Shown: positions 9,401 to 21,767 of the stretch, one piece after another
Layout of the letters: every line of letters begins with the position of its first letter
Position numbering within the stretch: position 1 is the first letter of the stretch
From: Aphrocallistes beatrix
Taxonomy: Eukaryota; Porifera; Hexactinellida; Sceptrulophora; Aphrocallistidae
NCBI GenBank assembly: GCA_963281255.1
Contig: OY725497.1
Location: forward strand, 4,518,968 to 4,582,967
Length of the DNA: 64,000 nt
Reading direction: 5' to 3'
Translations under genes and position numbers: made by a program
The notes under the pieces: generated by a model
Told to the model about the DNA's origin: nothing
What the model saw: the letters and a program-made list of their open reading frames with translations, nothing else
Databases searched by the model: none

Positions 9401-12400
9401 TCACACCTTGGGGCAGATATCTGGGTTCATCCGCAAAGAAGTGGACACGTGTTCTCTGAGCGAAGAGCTGGAGACGGACACGGTGAAGGAGCTGTGGGGG
9501 TCTATGACGGGCAGCGACCACTCCAGCAGTTCGCTGGAGCTCCTGAACGTCCTCACGTCCCGCGACTCCTTCAACCGGACCTACGTCGAGCTGGCGGAGC
9601 AGCTGATTGGCGCGTTGAAGCACGCGGGGAGGAAGAGGATGGCCATGCACGCCAGCATGAACTTCGCTAAGTTTCTCCTCGCAAAGCGGGAGTTGGCCAA
9701 GGCCCAGGATGTTCTGACGGAGGCGTGCAAGCTGTACTACTCGGACAAGTGGCCGGTCCTACGCCTCAACTCCCTCACGCTCCTGGCCGCCTCCCAGGAC
9801 ACGAAGGAGAATCCCCCGCACGAGTACCTCACCACGTGTGCACTCCTGGCCTGCACCCCGCCCATCCTGAACTCCCACTCCCAGCTCCGCTTCTTCGAGA
9901 GCTTCAGACAGAAAGTGAAGGAGCTTGAAGAGGCGAAGGACCAGGATTTGGTCCAGATTCAGTTCTCTCTGATGTTCTCCATCAACGCGGTCAAGTTCGA
10001 GAAGAGAGAGTGGCAGGCGGGTGACGTCATCACGCTGACACTCTCCCTCTCGAGCAAGGCGCCCACTCAGCTCCAGATCAGCTGCGTCAAACTGGTGTTC
10101 CAAGGAACTGAGTCGCTGATGTCGCCAATCGCTAAAGTGGCGGGATACTGGACGAGAGGGTTCAGTTTCTCTCCTCTCGACGAAGAGGCGGACACTTGTC
10201 CTGAAGCCGAGGCTAAGAAGGAAGAGAAAGTCCTCTCGAAGCAGAATTCCATGGCGGAGCGGTTCAAGGAGAGATTGGCAGAGAACCAGAAAAGGACTAA
10301 AGAGAAGTTGGAGAAGTTTAGGAGCAGCCGCTCGATGAGTCGCACGCATCTCCAAAACTCTTCCAACTTTGATTTCTTCTTCACAGCTAAGGACGTGACG
10401 GTAAAACCGGGAGAGAACCAGCTGGTCCTCTCCACCAGATGCAAGACCCCTGGCACCTACCACACAGAGGACATTTCGCTCGAGTACGCGTCCGTGGAGT
10501 TCCGGCACTCCGCGGATCCCGCCAGGAAGTGCAAGTTCCCCGCCGAGGAGATCGAGGTGGTTCCGACGGAAGCGAGGGCCTCTCTCTCTGTGGAGTGTCC
10601 GGGCGGGTTCTTACTGGCGGGGAAACCGACGGAAGTGACTCTGAGCATCTTCAATGAAGGCAAGACCATCATCCTGTGCGGGTCCCAGATCGCACTGACT
10701 GGCAGTCAGATGCTGCTACTGAAGGTGCTGACGGGGGAATTCGAGAATGAGGGAGAGCAGTACGTTATCAATCTGCCGGATGTGAAAGCGGGAGGGAAAC
10801 ACGAGGTACAACTCCAGGTAAGGATCCATGTGATGTGAACTGACCAGTTAATTCACAGCCAACTTGATGCTCCAAGTCATCAAGGATTAACAAATAGGAT
10901 TCTAAAATTGAGTGAAAGAATCGTCTTCTCTTTCAAATTCTTACACAAACACGTGCATCCATGGTCCATTATATAATAATCTCTCCACAGGTGCAGTGTG
11001 ACCCAGAGGCGCTCAAGATGGAGGGGTCCAGTGTGTCCCTGATGTCTCCCGTGCGCGGCGGACAGACAATCGAACTCGCCTCGCTTCGCACTCGCCTCCC
11101 CTCGGACGTAGAACTCCCCAAGGACAGCCTCTACACCTTGAACCCCGCCAGCGAGGAGGAGAGCTCCTGTGGCTGTGTGCTCCAGCTGACCGCTCGATGC
11201 AACTGGATCAGTAAGACCACCCATCACGATTATGGGGCGGTTATCCCGCTCGTTTTCTACATGCCGTTTCAATGCAAGTACGCGCTACACAGCAGTGGAG
11301 ATATCTCCTTCGTTAAGTTGACTGTGCAGTCCACAGCCCCCTTGCCTATCCTGCTCAGAGACATGAAAGTCAAACAGACCAACTTGCTCAAATCTCTCTC
11401 CAGCGCCCAAATTCAGTGCCAACTGAACCCGGGAGATACTAGGGTCCTGTTATACCAGGTAACTCCACTGCCACCAATCCTATTGGATATACAGAGAACC
11501 CCTCGACACCAGTATAATCCGGAAGTATTGGATGTACGCACTGTTTGTAGGTAGACAAAGAGTTCAATCCCGTCCTGAGTCAGATCTGTCAGCTGTTGAT
11601 TCAGTACTCAATGCTAGGACAGGAAGAGACCAGTCTAGAGCACTCGTTCAGATTCAGACTCTCTGACGTACAGACGATGTTCATCCTCACCTCACAGCTA
11701 GAGGTACTATCTCGCATTAACGAATAGAACTACGTTCATGTCTGTACCCCTGTAGCTACCAGGAGCGTCTCCTAGACAGAACCAAGAGATCTCATTGGTC
11801 ATCAACATCAAGAATGTGCGGGACCTCCCAAGGCAATGGCAGGCGCCAGTGGACGACATCGTGGAAGTGGAGTACCACCTCTCCTGCGAGGACGGAAATT
11901 GGGAGCTTGGGAAGGGAGTGGAAGGGTCGCTGAAATTACAGCCGATGAAAAACGCGAGTCGGGATCTAATGTTCAAGATTATCCCCTTGCGACACGGTCA
12001 GCTGATCCTACCGGAGCTCCATCTCACCCTGAAGTCCTACACGTGGAACAAGACCAGTAGCTACATAATGGCACAGTTCACAGAGTCTGCGTCTCCAGAC
12101 GAAGTCCCGTACTCCATGCTTCCACTGTCAAAGGTGCAGGCGTACAACTCGTGTGCATCCATGGTTGTTCCCATACAATCGCAGAACTAGCATCTTCAGG
12201 TGGACGCAATATTTTAATAGTTGGAAATATCTACAATTTGTTTTTTATTAGTTGGAATTGTTTTATATTTAATTTTAATTCTACTGAAACGGATTTTGCA
12301 GACATGACTTAAAGTTTAAAATGAAACAAGCTGCAAGTGCAATCACTCTTATTATCGCTGACACAAATATTCAATTGATTACTCAGTACAATCTTGAAAA

Positions 12401-13642
12401 GATCGGAGTGATCTACAGATATTTTTGTATTTTAAGCAGTGAGTTAACGCGACAATTATAATGCTCTAATTAGAAATTCTGCATAAGAGAAGGTTAGTAG
12501 ATTCGGTTCATTAGATTTCTGCTGAAACAGCAAACTTAAATCTACTACTTGTACCTTGCATCAAACGATATAACTGATAGACTGGTTTTATGAAATGTAA
12601 CAGATCAAATTTGCAATTTATCTAAGCTACAGTGAAAACTTGAAGTCATTTTAGTGCCTGTCGACAGGTTTCAATCCACTGCTTGGCCTAAAGCTAGATT
12701 GCTATACTTATATAACTGGAATTGATGAGTTCCAATTGTGAGGAATAGCTTTTCAGTGTTAGTGTAGATTGTATTGGGACCGAAATTAAGAGGTGAATTG
12801 TTTTTTTGGGAAAATTGTACCAAAAACAGGAATTTGATTCGTTTACTTATTCGCATTAGATTAATAATAAATTTAATCAAACTTTCTAGTTCCCAGAAGG
12901 TTGCTTAAGAAGTAAAGTAAGATTGTGCGATCGAATAAGTTCCTAATTATAAGAATAACAAACTATTCCAACAATTAATTAAGAAGATTTTCAATTGAAT
13001 AATAATTCAATTCATTTTCACTCCTGCATACCTGGAAGCGACAGACACGAATATGCAATTGCATTGTTACACTACACGATTAGTTCTACAAGCATTTAGT
13101 AGGTGTGGAAATTAATTTAATTAATCAATCATGACGTGATACGAGCTATGAAGTAACAGACATATCTCAGTTTATTTAGTTCTAATATGGAAGAAGTGAC
13201 AATTTGAAGAGGATTGCGTAGATATAATGGGGTGAGGATGAAACAATGATATGATATAATCTCATGTTAACTGTGTCTTCCATTCCTTATGGAAATACAG
13301 TCAACTCTGCTTAATCGGGACAAGTCTACAGGAACGGAATGGTTCCCATACATATAAGCTAATACTAAATTTCATCGGTTAATTGGGAACTCCGCTTAAT
13401 CGGAGTCACCTGTACCTGAAATGCAAAGTTCTCTTCCAATATAAGTCTAAATGTTAGTTCGTTGCTAATACAAAATTTAGTCGATAATATCAATAACTGA
13501 GTAATGCAGTATTTGAGTGAACTGACCTGCCGGGAGCTTTGAAGTGCAGGAACTCCTTGGAGGGGTGGGGGGAGTTCCTCTTCTCGTGGAGAGAACCGGG
13601 GGGTGACCCATGGGTAGGAGGTTTCTCAACTGACGCGGGCAT
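6466..13642 (-). CDS. Small three-exon gene (163 aa, possibly ciliary) whose intron appears to contain TRAPPC10
   Basis: Proposed exons are 13527-13642 (ATG, begins MPASVEKPPTHGSPPGS), 7152-7416 (YDHPDRSRYMRYVGESFYQD onward) and 6466-6576 (ends AKHLSKQGQ then TGA). Each boundary has a GT donor or AG acceptor. The phases fit exactly: AG|G makes the Arg of KAPGRYDHP, and the second junction is phase 0. Total coding length is 492 nt including the stop, 163 residues. The protein is Ser/Arg/Pro-rich and compact. Short proteins with repeated Tyr-containing segments of this sort are common among axonemal microtubule inner proteins, but I cannot name the family. The 7-kb span would enclose TRAPPC10 on the opposite strand. 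The two downstream exons are well supported; joining the distant first exon rests on phase and sense only. Confidence 0.5.
7526..7794. mobile_element. Pogo-like MITE with internal tandem duplication
   Basis: The termini are inverted repeats: CAGTCAGGGTCGCTTATTGT at the left and the complementary ATAAGCGACCCTGACTG at the right, flanked by TA on both sides. Such CAGT...CGCTTA ends are typical of pogo/Tigger-class Tc1/mariner elements. Inside, a ~100-bp segment (AAATTGGGACCAA..GGTTAGTTCATAATAAACG) occurs twice in tandem. There is no coding capacity. A related copy lies at 50285-50453. Confidence 0.8.
7802..7990. mobile_element. Degraded pogo-like MITE fragment
   Basis: Starts CAGTAGAACCTCTTTAATACG directly after the previous element, with TTCGTATTAACGAGG inside. 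The left terminus resembles the element at 39765. The right end is not resolved. Confidence 0.45.
8049..12190 (+). CDS. TRAPPC10: TRAPP II complex subunit TRAPPC10 (Trs130 orthologue), four exons
   Basis: Exons 8049-10817, 10991-11458, 11551-11703 and 11756-12190. All three introns are phase 0 and GT-AG. The spliced protein is 1,274 residues (human 1,259). The N-terminal half contains the TRAPPC10/Trs130 helical region, with conserved blocks such as WDFFHYFLMQEQLCFAYEHL and ARTCSLFKLRSVIFERQATL. The C-terminal half is the beta-rich part. The final PLSKVQAYNSCASMVVPIQS aligns with the conserved extreme C-terminus of human TRAPPC10. TRAPP II is a tethering complex and a GEF for Rab1/Rab11-type GTPases at the Golgi and recycling endosomes. 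A Lys/Arg-rich stretch near residues 725-765 interrupts the beta region. The first exon holds over 70% of the coding sequence. The gene lies inside the proposed 6.1-kb intron of the minus-strand gene at 6466-13642. Confidence 0.95.
12191..13526. other. Non-coding stretch downstream of TRAPPC10
   Basis: AT-rich DNA within the proposed long intron. The only structure I see is the small MITE at 13298-13412. No convincing exon was found. Confidence 0.5.
13298..13412. mobile_element. Short pogo-like MITE
   Basis: 115 bp starting CAGTCAACTCTGCTTAATCG and ending CGGAGTCACCTG, flanked by TA on both sides. It belongs to the same subfamily as the element at 36820-36968: both carry GGAACGGAATGGTTCCCATAC or its complement in the core. 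Confidence 0.75.
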
Positions 13643-16600
13643 AATCTAGCTTTTAAAGACGGCATCCAATCAAATTGTAATTAGGAATACAGACTTCAAA
13701 AAGTAAATCAAGAGAGTGTCTTGTTTCGAAACGCCTTAACACACCACACATTATGTTCCATATAATTAAAGAATGTTTGACAAAACACATTATTAAATGA
13801 ACCAATGAGAATCTACACAGCTGCTGCTACAGATGCTAGCTTGTAGAGTCTTTTGAGGTTAATTGATTTCCGTTATGAACAAAATGGGTTCTTTTTTGAT
13901 AAACCACCAATTAACATACTCGCTCAATAGGGGGCGTTTCCCATAAATCGTAACTCAAAAGCACAAAGCGTACTTTGAAATGGAATAAAGTAACCACTTT
14001 AATTACATTGCAAAGTTTAAGCACACTTCCACTAACTATCCCCAGTAAATATGAGTCAACTACGTACAACATCCGCATAACCTTTATTTAAAATAAGTTA
14101 CTTCACAAAAGTACGTATCTGTATCGCTTCAGCACTCTTTTACAATTTAATAAATTAGATTTAGGTCAATCTCGTGATTCGTTAATTACCGGAAATATTC
14201 TAGTTAGCCCTGATAAACTTGTCAAGGATTTAGCAAAGAAATGCTAAACTATGAAAATGATCCAAGCTAAAATGAAATATGGCTAAGTTATATATTTTTA
14301 ATTGATTAGATTTAGTTCAGCTGAAAATCCATACAGCTGTTAAAAAATGAAGATAATCAAAAATGGAGATAAAGTTGAATGGTAATAATGAAGACAATTG
14401 AACAGATGTAAGCTAGGATTAGCGTGTCGAGTGCTGGAATGTAACCTGAAAATGACTTTTGAAGAAGTCTGGAGTAAGTTTTCATAAAAAATAACCAAAC
14501 AATCACCAATTCTAGGAACTAAACAGAACTAGCTTTACCGTGACATTGTCCCATCAGTCTCAAACAAAGTTTACATAACCGAAAGCGGAATAGATGAACA
14601 ATACAAATTTATTCCATATAGTTATCGGCGATGTCTATCCATGCAATGAGGTTGAATACAAAATTGTTGATTCAGAACTCGCTGTTCATTATTGAGTATA
14701 ATGGAGTCCTTCTAGAACCAGTGCGGGAGTAAAGGAATAAGAAGTCTGAACTAATTCATTGCAACATTAACGACATTATCATGTCATGTAAATACGTAGT
14801 ATATGACCACATGAGAAAAAGCTCTTTCAAAATGTAAGATACTGCAATGAATCTATTCCAAGTCTTGAACTGACTTAGGTGGAGAGTGGGTTGGAGTAGA
14901 TTACAACTAGCGTAAACACAGAAAAACAATGATATAGAAAACTTCTCAGTCTGGGATAAAACTCAATGCAAGCATTCTACCGTATGCAGAACAAGATTGG
15001 CCCTCATTGCGTTATGGATAATTGCGCAAAATTGTTGCAGACATTCGATGTGAACAGATTACAACAGATCATGTCTAACAGTGAAAAATTTCCTTAAATC
15101 AACTTGACGTAAACAAGGAATGTTCAAAGTCAAAACCATCAAAAATGCATAAATAATGCCAACTTTCTCCAAAATTATTTGTAATTAGACACAGAGGCTC
15201 TTTGTTTTTCAATCACTTCCTTAACTTCTGTAAGTCATCGATTCGATTAGACATTATGGAGATGATTCTGAACTACTAACCACCAGGATAAAATTCAGCC
15301 ACAACTATCTTGCCAAAGGTACTAATCAACATTTAAGAGAGGAAAACAAGTTGATGTAGCTTGTCTTTGAACCTTGGCCTAAAGAAGTTTTTTGCCATCC
15401 CCTTTACAGAAGATTATTCCTTCTTACCATTTATCCAATACTCTTGTAGTTAAAAAAAATAATTTTCAGCAGGTGGCAAATTATTGAAGCGCCTCCCATT
15501 AAAAATTATCCATCAATGGAGAGTTAATTACTGTAAACACATAGTTGCATTGATTAGCTTAGCTGTGACAGTCTAAACAAGTGTGAATTGATTAATACAA
15601 TAATGTAAACTAAGCTATTTCTACAAAAGCTCAGTGGGTGTGACTGAAATGATACTTCTCAATGCTATGACGATGATGATGGTGCTTTTAATTGGAGCAT
15701 CCAATTCTGAGAAGAATTTAATAAGTTCAATCTGAATACAATACATCAGATATTATGGATGGGAACTTCATTGAATGAAAGATAATATAATATGAAATGG
15801 GGAGTTACAACTTGATCAAGGAATATAGCTTAATTAAGGCTAGGCTAATACAGCACCTGCAAGTTACAAAGTTTATCTATGTCACATGTTCTAATCAATT
15901 AAAAGAGTATAGTTGGACTGTAAAATTGTACATATGCATTTAGCAACTATAATATGCTAATGGACCACTTAACACTTATGAAAATGTCTTGGGAGTTGAC
16001 GTGTGTAGGGAAATGCTAATTTTGAAATATTGAAATGATTATACTTCACAAATTCTAGAGAATAGATGAAGTGTATGAATGCCAGTTCATAGAGCTTTGA
16101 TCGTTCGCAAGCGTAATCGATAGAGGACATTTCTTCTCTTGTTGCTTCCATGTAACAAACCGCACCATTGAAGAATAAGAAGAAACTTATCGAGGGTATA
16201 CGGAATTAATTTCCTCCACTTTGACAAAACAGGTCGAATATTATGGTATTGGGTTAAATGAAAGAATAGACAAGCATCTCGTCAATCATTTCGGTTTCTT
16301 ATCAGTTCGAGACAAGTTTTTCCGTGCATTAAATCGACGAGATGTCGTGAACTGTGCCAAATTGAATGGTGTCAGCATTTGCACAATTACTCAACAGTCA
16401 TATCTTGCACGAAATGCTCAGATGTATTGGTTCAACCAAAAAATTAATAAAAGTAATATTGGCAGTGTGGAGATGACAGAATATTAATGTGGATACAGTT
16501 CTGGTGAATAACAGGCGCACATTTGTAAGTGGATTGTAGAGCTTTTAATCATAAAATTATTCTGTAAGGTATTGGTAAGTTATCATTATTACCTCCCACG

Positions 16601-18844
16601 ATGTTTGGCATTAAATTCTTACATTGAAACCGAGGCAGCTGTTTTGTGGATTTAGCAGCGAAAATCCACTCCACACGAGTGGATTGTATCAGTATCAGTT
16701 AGGTGCCGTGAAAGGATCAAGGAGGATCAAATAATAAAATCACTACATACTATCCATATTTAACATACCTACATTCTCTATATACAAATTATATAATTAA
16801 CATCTTCTCATCAAGAGTATTGATTTACAAATCTCCACATCATTTGATAAACATACGAGATGCAGTTCATTCAAAATATACAGATCAGTACTAGGGTTCG
16901 AGCAGTGCACTTCTTAAAAAGTCTACAACAGTAATTTGTGATTTTAATCTAAAATGAGCAACTTTCTATCCCACATGTGGAGTTCATGAATAAACATAGT
17001 GCCAGTGCTAGGCATTTACAGTGCGTGGTTGCTCTAGAATAATGTGCTTGCATCGTGGTTCAGGGATACATGTTGATTGTTTTCATTTAAAAGAGGCCTG
17101 TAAGATATTCGACTGAGAGAGATAGCAGAAATGAACTGTACCCGTGTAGCGGTAGCAAGTACGATAGTGCATCGTGCCATTGTCTATCAAATTAAATTGT
17201 ATTAATAGAAGCTTTTTGTGATAAACAACTTAAAATACCCACTTTGGGGAATATTTATTTTTTATGTATTTTTTAAACTTCGATCCTTTTGGCGTATATT
17301 AGCCATATTATTGAACAAAGCTTCAAAGAGGTTATGGGATTTAACTAATTAGGCGAATAATGATTCATAATGATAGTTTCATTTCGATAGTCTTCGAGTA
17401 AATGTGAAAATAAGTTTAGAGGTAGAGTCAGACTGTCCATGAGTCTTCACTTCCTCATAGACGAATTACTTTTATTATTAGAAATTCCTTAGATAGTATA
17501 GTTGCATTAGGTGAAGTAGCATATTTAATAGAGAATAATCGCTTTACCATTACACGATTGTTCTATCAATTTCCACTTAAAATTAGAACGAACGGTTCGA
17601 TATTCTGCTGCTTAGTCTCGAAACATATTGAGAATAATTCATAATCGCCACAACAATAAATATTCACGAATCTAATGAAAGTGATTGTAATCACCACTGG
17701 TCGCACTTACATACTTACAGAACCGGTAGACAAATTGGAAGTAGTATCTATGCTAGTTTGATCTATTTCCAATTCAAGAATAAATATTGTATATCGAGTT
17801 GCTTGCAACCAAATTATTTATTCGACATAACAGAGTACGATCATTATCGTGGGGGTAATAACATGAAATTATTTGGTAAAGTCTTGCCACGGGTTCCATG
17901 AAGATATATGAAATTGACCCAGTGAACTGTTTGTTTACAGATAATGGAAGGAATCAATAAAATGGAGAATGCGAACAAGAACTGTCATATTTAGGGTCAC
18001 AAACTGTTTCATGGAAAATAAATTCGATGATTTCAGAATAAATCACCTTTATTGTAGCATAATGATATCATTAATGACACCTTGTGACTATAACGAACAT
18101 AATATAGTAACCAAAATCTATTAAAATAATGAAGCTTATTCAGTAGAGGCAACCACCATTCACTAGATGAGCTCTACACATTGCATTGATTCAAGTCACG
18201 ACCTAAAAAGGCCATGTTTGGAAAAAAAATCTACAAATAATAAGATTCCGATTGTTCCTTGGTTTACCTATAAAGGATTTTTCTTATAGGATCTAGGGTA
18301 AATTGGTAATTTGTAACCGTTGTTAAACTTCAGAAGTCTTAATACCTATTCGGAACTTCCGAGGGTCAAAATAGTTTGTATCATAGATATAATTCATATT
18401 TTAAAACGAACTCCACTGAATATTTGACAGAATAAGGCAGAAACATTGAAAGGAGAATGCCATGGAGTGGTTGTAACATATCTCCTCAGTGATCAACCCG
18501 ATCATTTACAGTAGGAATCTAAGCAGTGCTATATTTCTAGGAAGGAAGCTACTCGTTGGATGCCGTACAATGGTTCAGTGAGGCTTTACATTGTTTCGGG
18601 AGGAAATTGAATTAAGAGAGCAATTTCTAGATTCCCAATGCAATTAATTTCACTCCATTACCTGATGTCTCCCGATAATAAGACCAAGCGAATACACGGA
18701 TCTCAGATCAATTAATTAGTCTAGTGAATCATTGTATAAAACAATCAAACATATGATTAATATACTAGATAGGTTGAAGAACGGTTAAAAACGTAAATCT
18801 CGAGTTCGCCTCAAAGTGAATTCGGTCCCTTCCAACAGCTGAGG
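13643..18844. other. 5.2-kb AT-rich region without recognised genes
   Basis: Stop codons are frequent in all frames. The largest open frame (16221-16487, 88 codons) has no recognisable family, AT-rich codons and no splice context that I could support. No MITE of the families seen elsewhere was recognised here. It may hold distal regulatory DNA or untranslated exons. Confidence 0.4.
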
Positions 18845-21767
18845 TTAGATCATCGTGATTCTGTCCGGGCCAGAGTCGCTATCGTCTGGACTGTAGGGCA
18901 GGCCCTCAGACAGCGTGGTGCTGCTGAGGTTGCTACTGTTGCTTGAGTTCTTGCGTTTATTCGAGTACCGCTTGGGCTTGTAGCTGGACTGTGGGGGGGT
19001 ACTGGTGCTCGTGTCACTGCTGGGGTCGCTACTCAACGTGTGTCGCTGCGGGACATCGTATATGGGGTCAGGTGCGGCCTTATGCACCATACGAGGCACT
19101 TGGTACTCCGTGTTGTTAATTATGATGTTCCCACCCTCAGAGAAGTTGGGCTCCTTCATGAGCTTAACTGGAAGAGGACCGATCGGGAATTGGAAGGTCG
19201 TGGGCTGTATGCTTGGGCGGACGTAGCAGGACCTGGAGTCGGGGAGGCGTTTAGAAAAGGGGAGCGTGTAAGCATCGTATCCAAGAGGGCCAACCCTCTG
19301 GAAAGACTTGTCCAGCTCCGAAATGATGGCTAACTTGGCGTAGTTGTCGGGGTACAGGGGACGGTTCATGTCCGGGCAGGGCGTCAGGGACTTCCGGACA
19401 GTTGTGCGGTCGACCGGTTCGTCCAGGCAATCATCCAAAGAACCGAGTCTATCCCGCCTGAACGAGTTTGCGTTGTAGCTCCACTCTTCGGCCTGTGGCG
19501 AGTTCATCCAGTGGAGCGAGTGCGCGCGCTGTACATTCAGGACGTCAGGATGCTCGGGTTTTTTCGGTTTCGCTTCTGCTTGCCGGTGTGAGTTGAGCGA
19601 GGGACTCTTAGTGAGAGTGAGGAGGTCCTCCTGGGAGTAGCTGGGCTGGAAGGAGACCGATTTGTCGATGCGGAAGGACCGAATGCTGCTCGGACTCGTA
19701 ATGGCGCTTCTGGCGTGGACATGGCAGACTTCCTGCCGGCAATTCGGGGGAATGCTGGAGTGTCGGATGAAGGGGAGAACAGGGGAGTCAAGAGCGGCGT
19801 CTACGAAGGAAGTGGGGGTGGGGCAGCGCTTGTATTTGGGCTGAGGCTGTACGTGCTTGGGGGAAGTGGTACGCGTCCTGATAGGGTGGACAGGTATGCA
19901 GGAGAAAGAAGAGAAAGAAAACAGTTTGGAAGATCTGTGATTGTGATTAGGCCCCGACCCCGCCCTATGGAAGTAAATCCCTTCTTTGTCCACGCGTTTA
20001 CAACTGTGCGGAATACGGTATACGTCTCCCGATATCGTCTTGTCGTGTGTTATTTTCTCCCCAGGGTAAATCGCGCCTAATCTCTCCTCTAAACTACTGA
20101 CTATGAATATTCCGGTCTCTAGGGAAACGCTCTGAGCGAATCTCCCAGCGCATTTGTTACACTTCGGACAAATTGTGAATGACAGTTCTGTTTCGTTGAA
20201 GACGAACGAGACTATCTGTAAGAGTCGCCATGACAGTAGGATCTCTTCACTGAGGGGGTGCATGAGAGTGATGGAGCTATTGGAGATGTAGGTATTGATT
20301 GTTCTCTCTTGCATAAACTTGTTCGCACTCGTATTCCCAGCGTATACATCTAAGGAAAGAATCAGTATCAACCGTGTACAGACTCAAACAGTTCAAAAGG
20401 TTTCATGTCAATGGATTCCACAATCTGGCTAACCCGCATTTCTAAGAAAGTTTCTTCCACAGCAATGCAAGTCTAAATTGCCAGTAATTACTCAGATTGA
20501 GCACATTTAACTCGGTGATGTGACATATATGTTAATTCCATTTCGTGAGATAACTTCACTAGAAAGGAATGCTGTCACTCGAAAATAGATATTTGAAACT
20601 TATAAGATCGATTGCCTAATGAATGCTCAATGTTTTCTTTCAAGACATTCCTGAAACATGTTTTGATGAATCCCAAAGAATTAAATGTCACGTTGTTAAT
20701 ATCTCAGATAATCGCGCTCATCTCCAATTATAGTAACGCGATTGAGAATTCCCAGATAGAGGGCCTGATTTAAAAAATATTTAAAACGCATCGTCATGAA
20801 TCAAAGTAATTAATTGCAAGACGGTGCAAATAGATTTTATGCAAATTTCAGTCTCGCCGCAAGCGAGTCGAGTTCGTGGCTGCAATAATCGCAGTGGAAT
20901 CTAATAATTCACAATTCAAAATAGAAATAGTAGCCTGTATGTATTAGGAAGTAACAATGCATTCCACCAGGAGGTTAAAGGGCTGTTTGTGACTAGATAT
21001 GAAATGGAGCGAGTAAGGAATTTGTCGCCGAACCATCAGACGATGAGTATTTGATTAATTAATAAACCTTGAAAATATCTCTACCATCCACTTCTCCAAG
21101 CTACTGGGATAAGATATATGCTGTGCAATATGAAATGGAATAGTCAATGGAAATCTCCACAATTCAATTATAACTTAAACTTTGGTTGAAAAATTAATTA
21201 CCACAAATGTTTACAGTTATATTGCCCCGAATGTCTCTGGCAGAAGAATTTTCGTAAATAATTCATAGAACTTTACGGAGTAGGCAATAGTGATGCGAAG
21301 AGGAATGTATGATCGTTCAAATTCAATCCACGAATTAATTAATAAACATTTCTGGCTAAAGTCTGCATCGAAATTATTCGATTTAATTAAAATTTATAAC
21401 CAGAAAATGTCAGCAATAATTCTTATCGACAAATTAATTTGCTTTTTCGCTGAGAAATGAAGTAAAAAGCACAAAAAGACAACTCACCAGTCATGACTGC
21501 CTCTCGAATATTCGCTACCCAGGTCTCCACTGGTGGTCTAGATTGTCCGGCGAAATGGTAGGACTCATTATCCGCCGTCTTGATGATGAAGTAGTACCCC
21601 AGCATAAACTGCTTGCATTCCTCAGTGAGGATGGCCATGCTAGGGAGAAGGTTGAGCGATCCTTTCAGCCTACTTTTAGTCTGGTCCTTGTACCAGCAGA
21701 GGAGGTATTGGAACTCTGCATTCGTCGGATCATGTCTCAATACGAACCAATACGTCTTCATCTCTAC
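18845..21767 (-). CDS. PH-PTB docking adaptor (DOK-like, DOK7-type tail), 5' exon(s) not found
   Basis: Two exons are visible: 21488-21767 and 18845-20349, joined at phase 1 (G|AT gives Asp). The first encodes most of a PH domain (KTYWFVLRHDPTNAEFQYLL, then the helix PPVETWVANIREAV). The second begins with an IRS-type PTB domain (ILLSWRLLQIVSFVFNETEL ... LETGIFIVSSLEERLG). A ~300-residue Ser/Pro-rich tail follows, with tyrosine motifs EYQVP and IYDVP near the C-terminus. These YxxP sites are the consensus for Crk-type SH2 domains, and DOK7 has the same EYQVP followed by YDTP. DOK proteins act downstream of receptor tyrosine kinases at the membrane. The first PH strand and start codon must be in an upstream exon I could not locate. 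Confidence 0.7.
20350..21487 (-). other. Intron of the DOK-like gene
   Basis: 1,138 bp, AT-rich, with donor GTGAGT just after the PH exon and acceptor CTTTCCTTAG before the PTB exon (read on the minus strand). No repeat was recognised in it. Confidence 0.6.

Noticed and set aside
9102-10508. Long open frames antisense to TRAPPC10
   Set aside because: They are shadows of a GC-rich coding exon; low-complexity Arg/Leu/Ala content and no domain.
16221-16487. 88-codon plus-strand frame
   Set aside because: AT-rich, no family resemblance, no splice or promoter context; consistent with chance.
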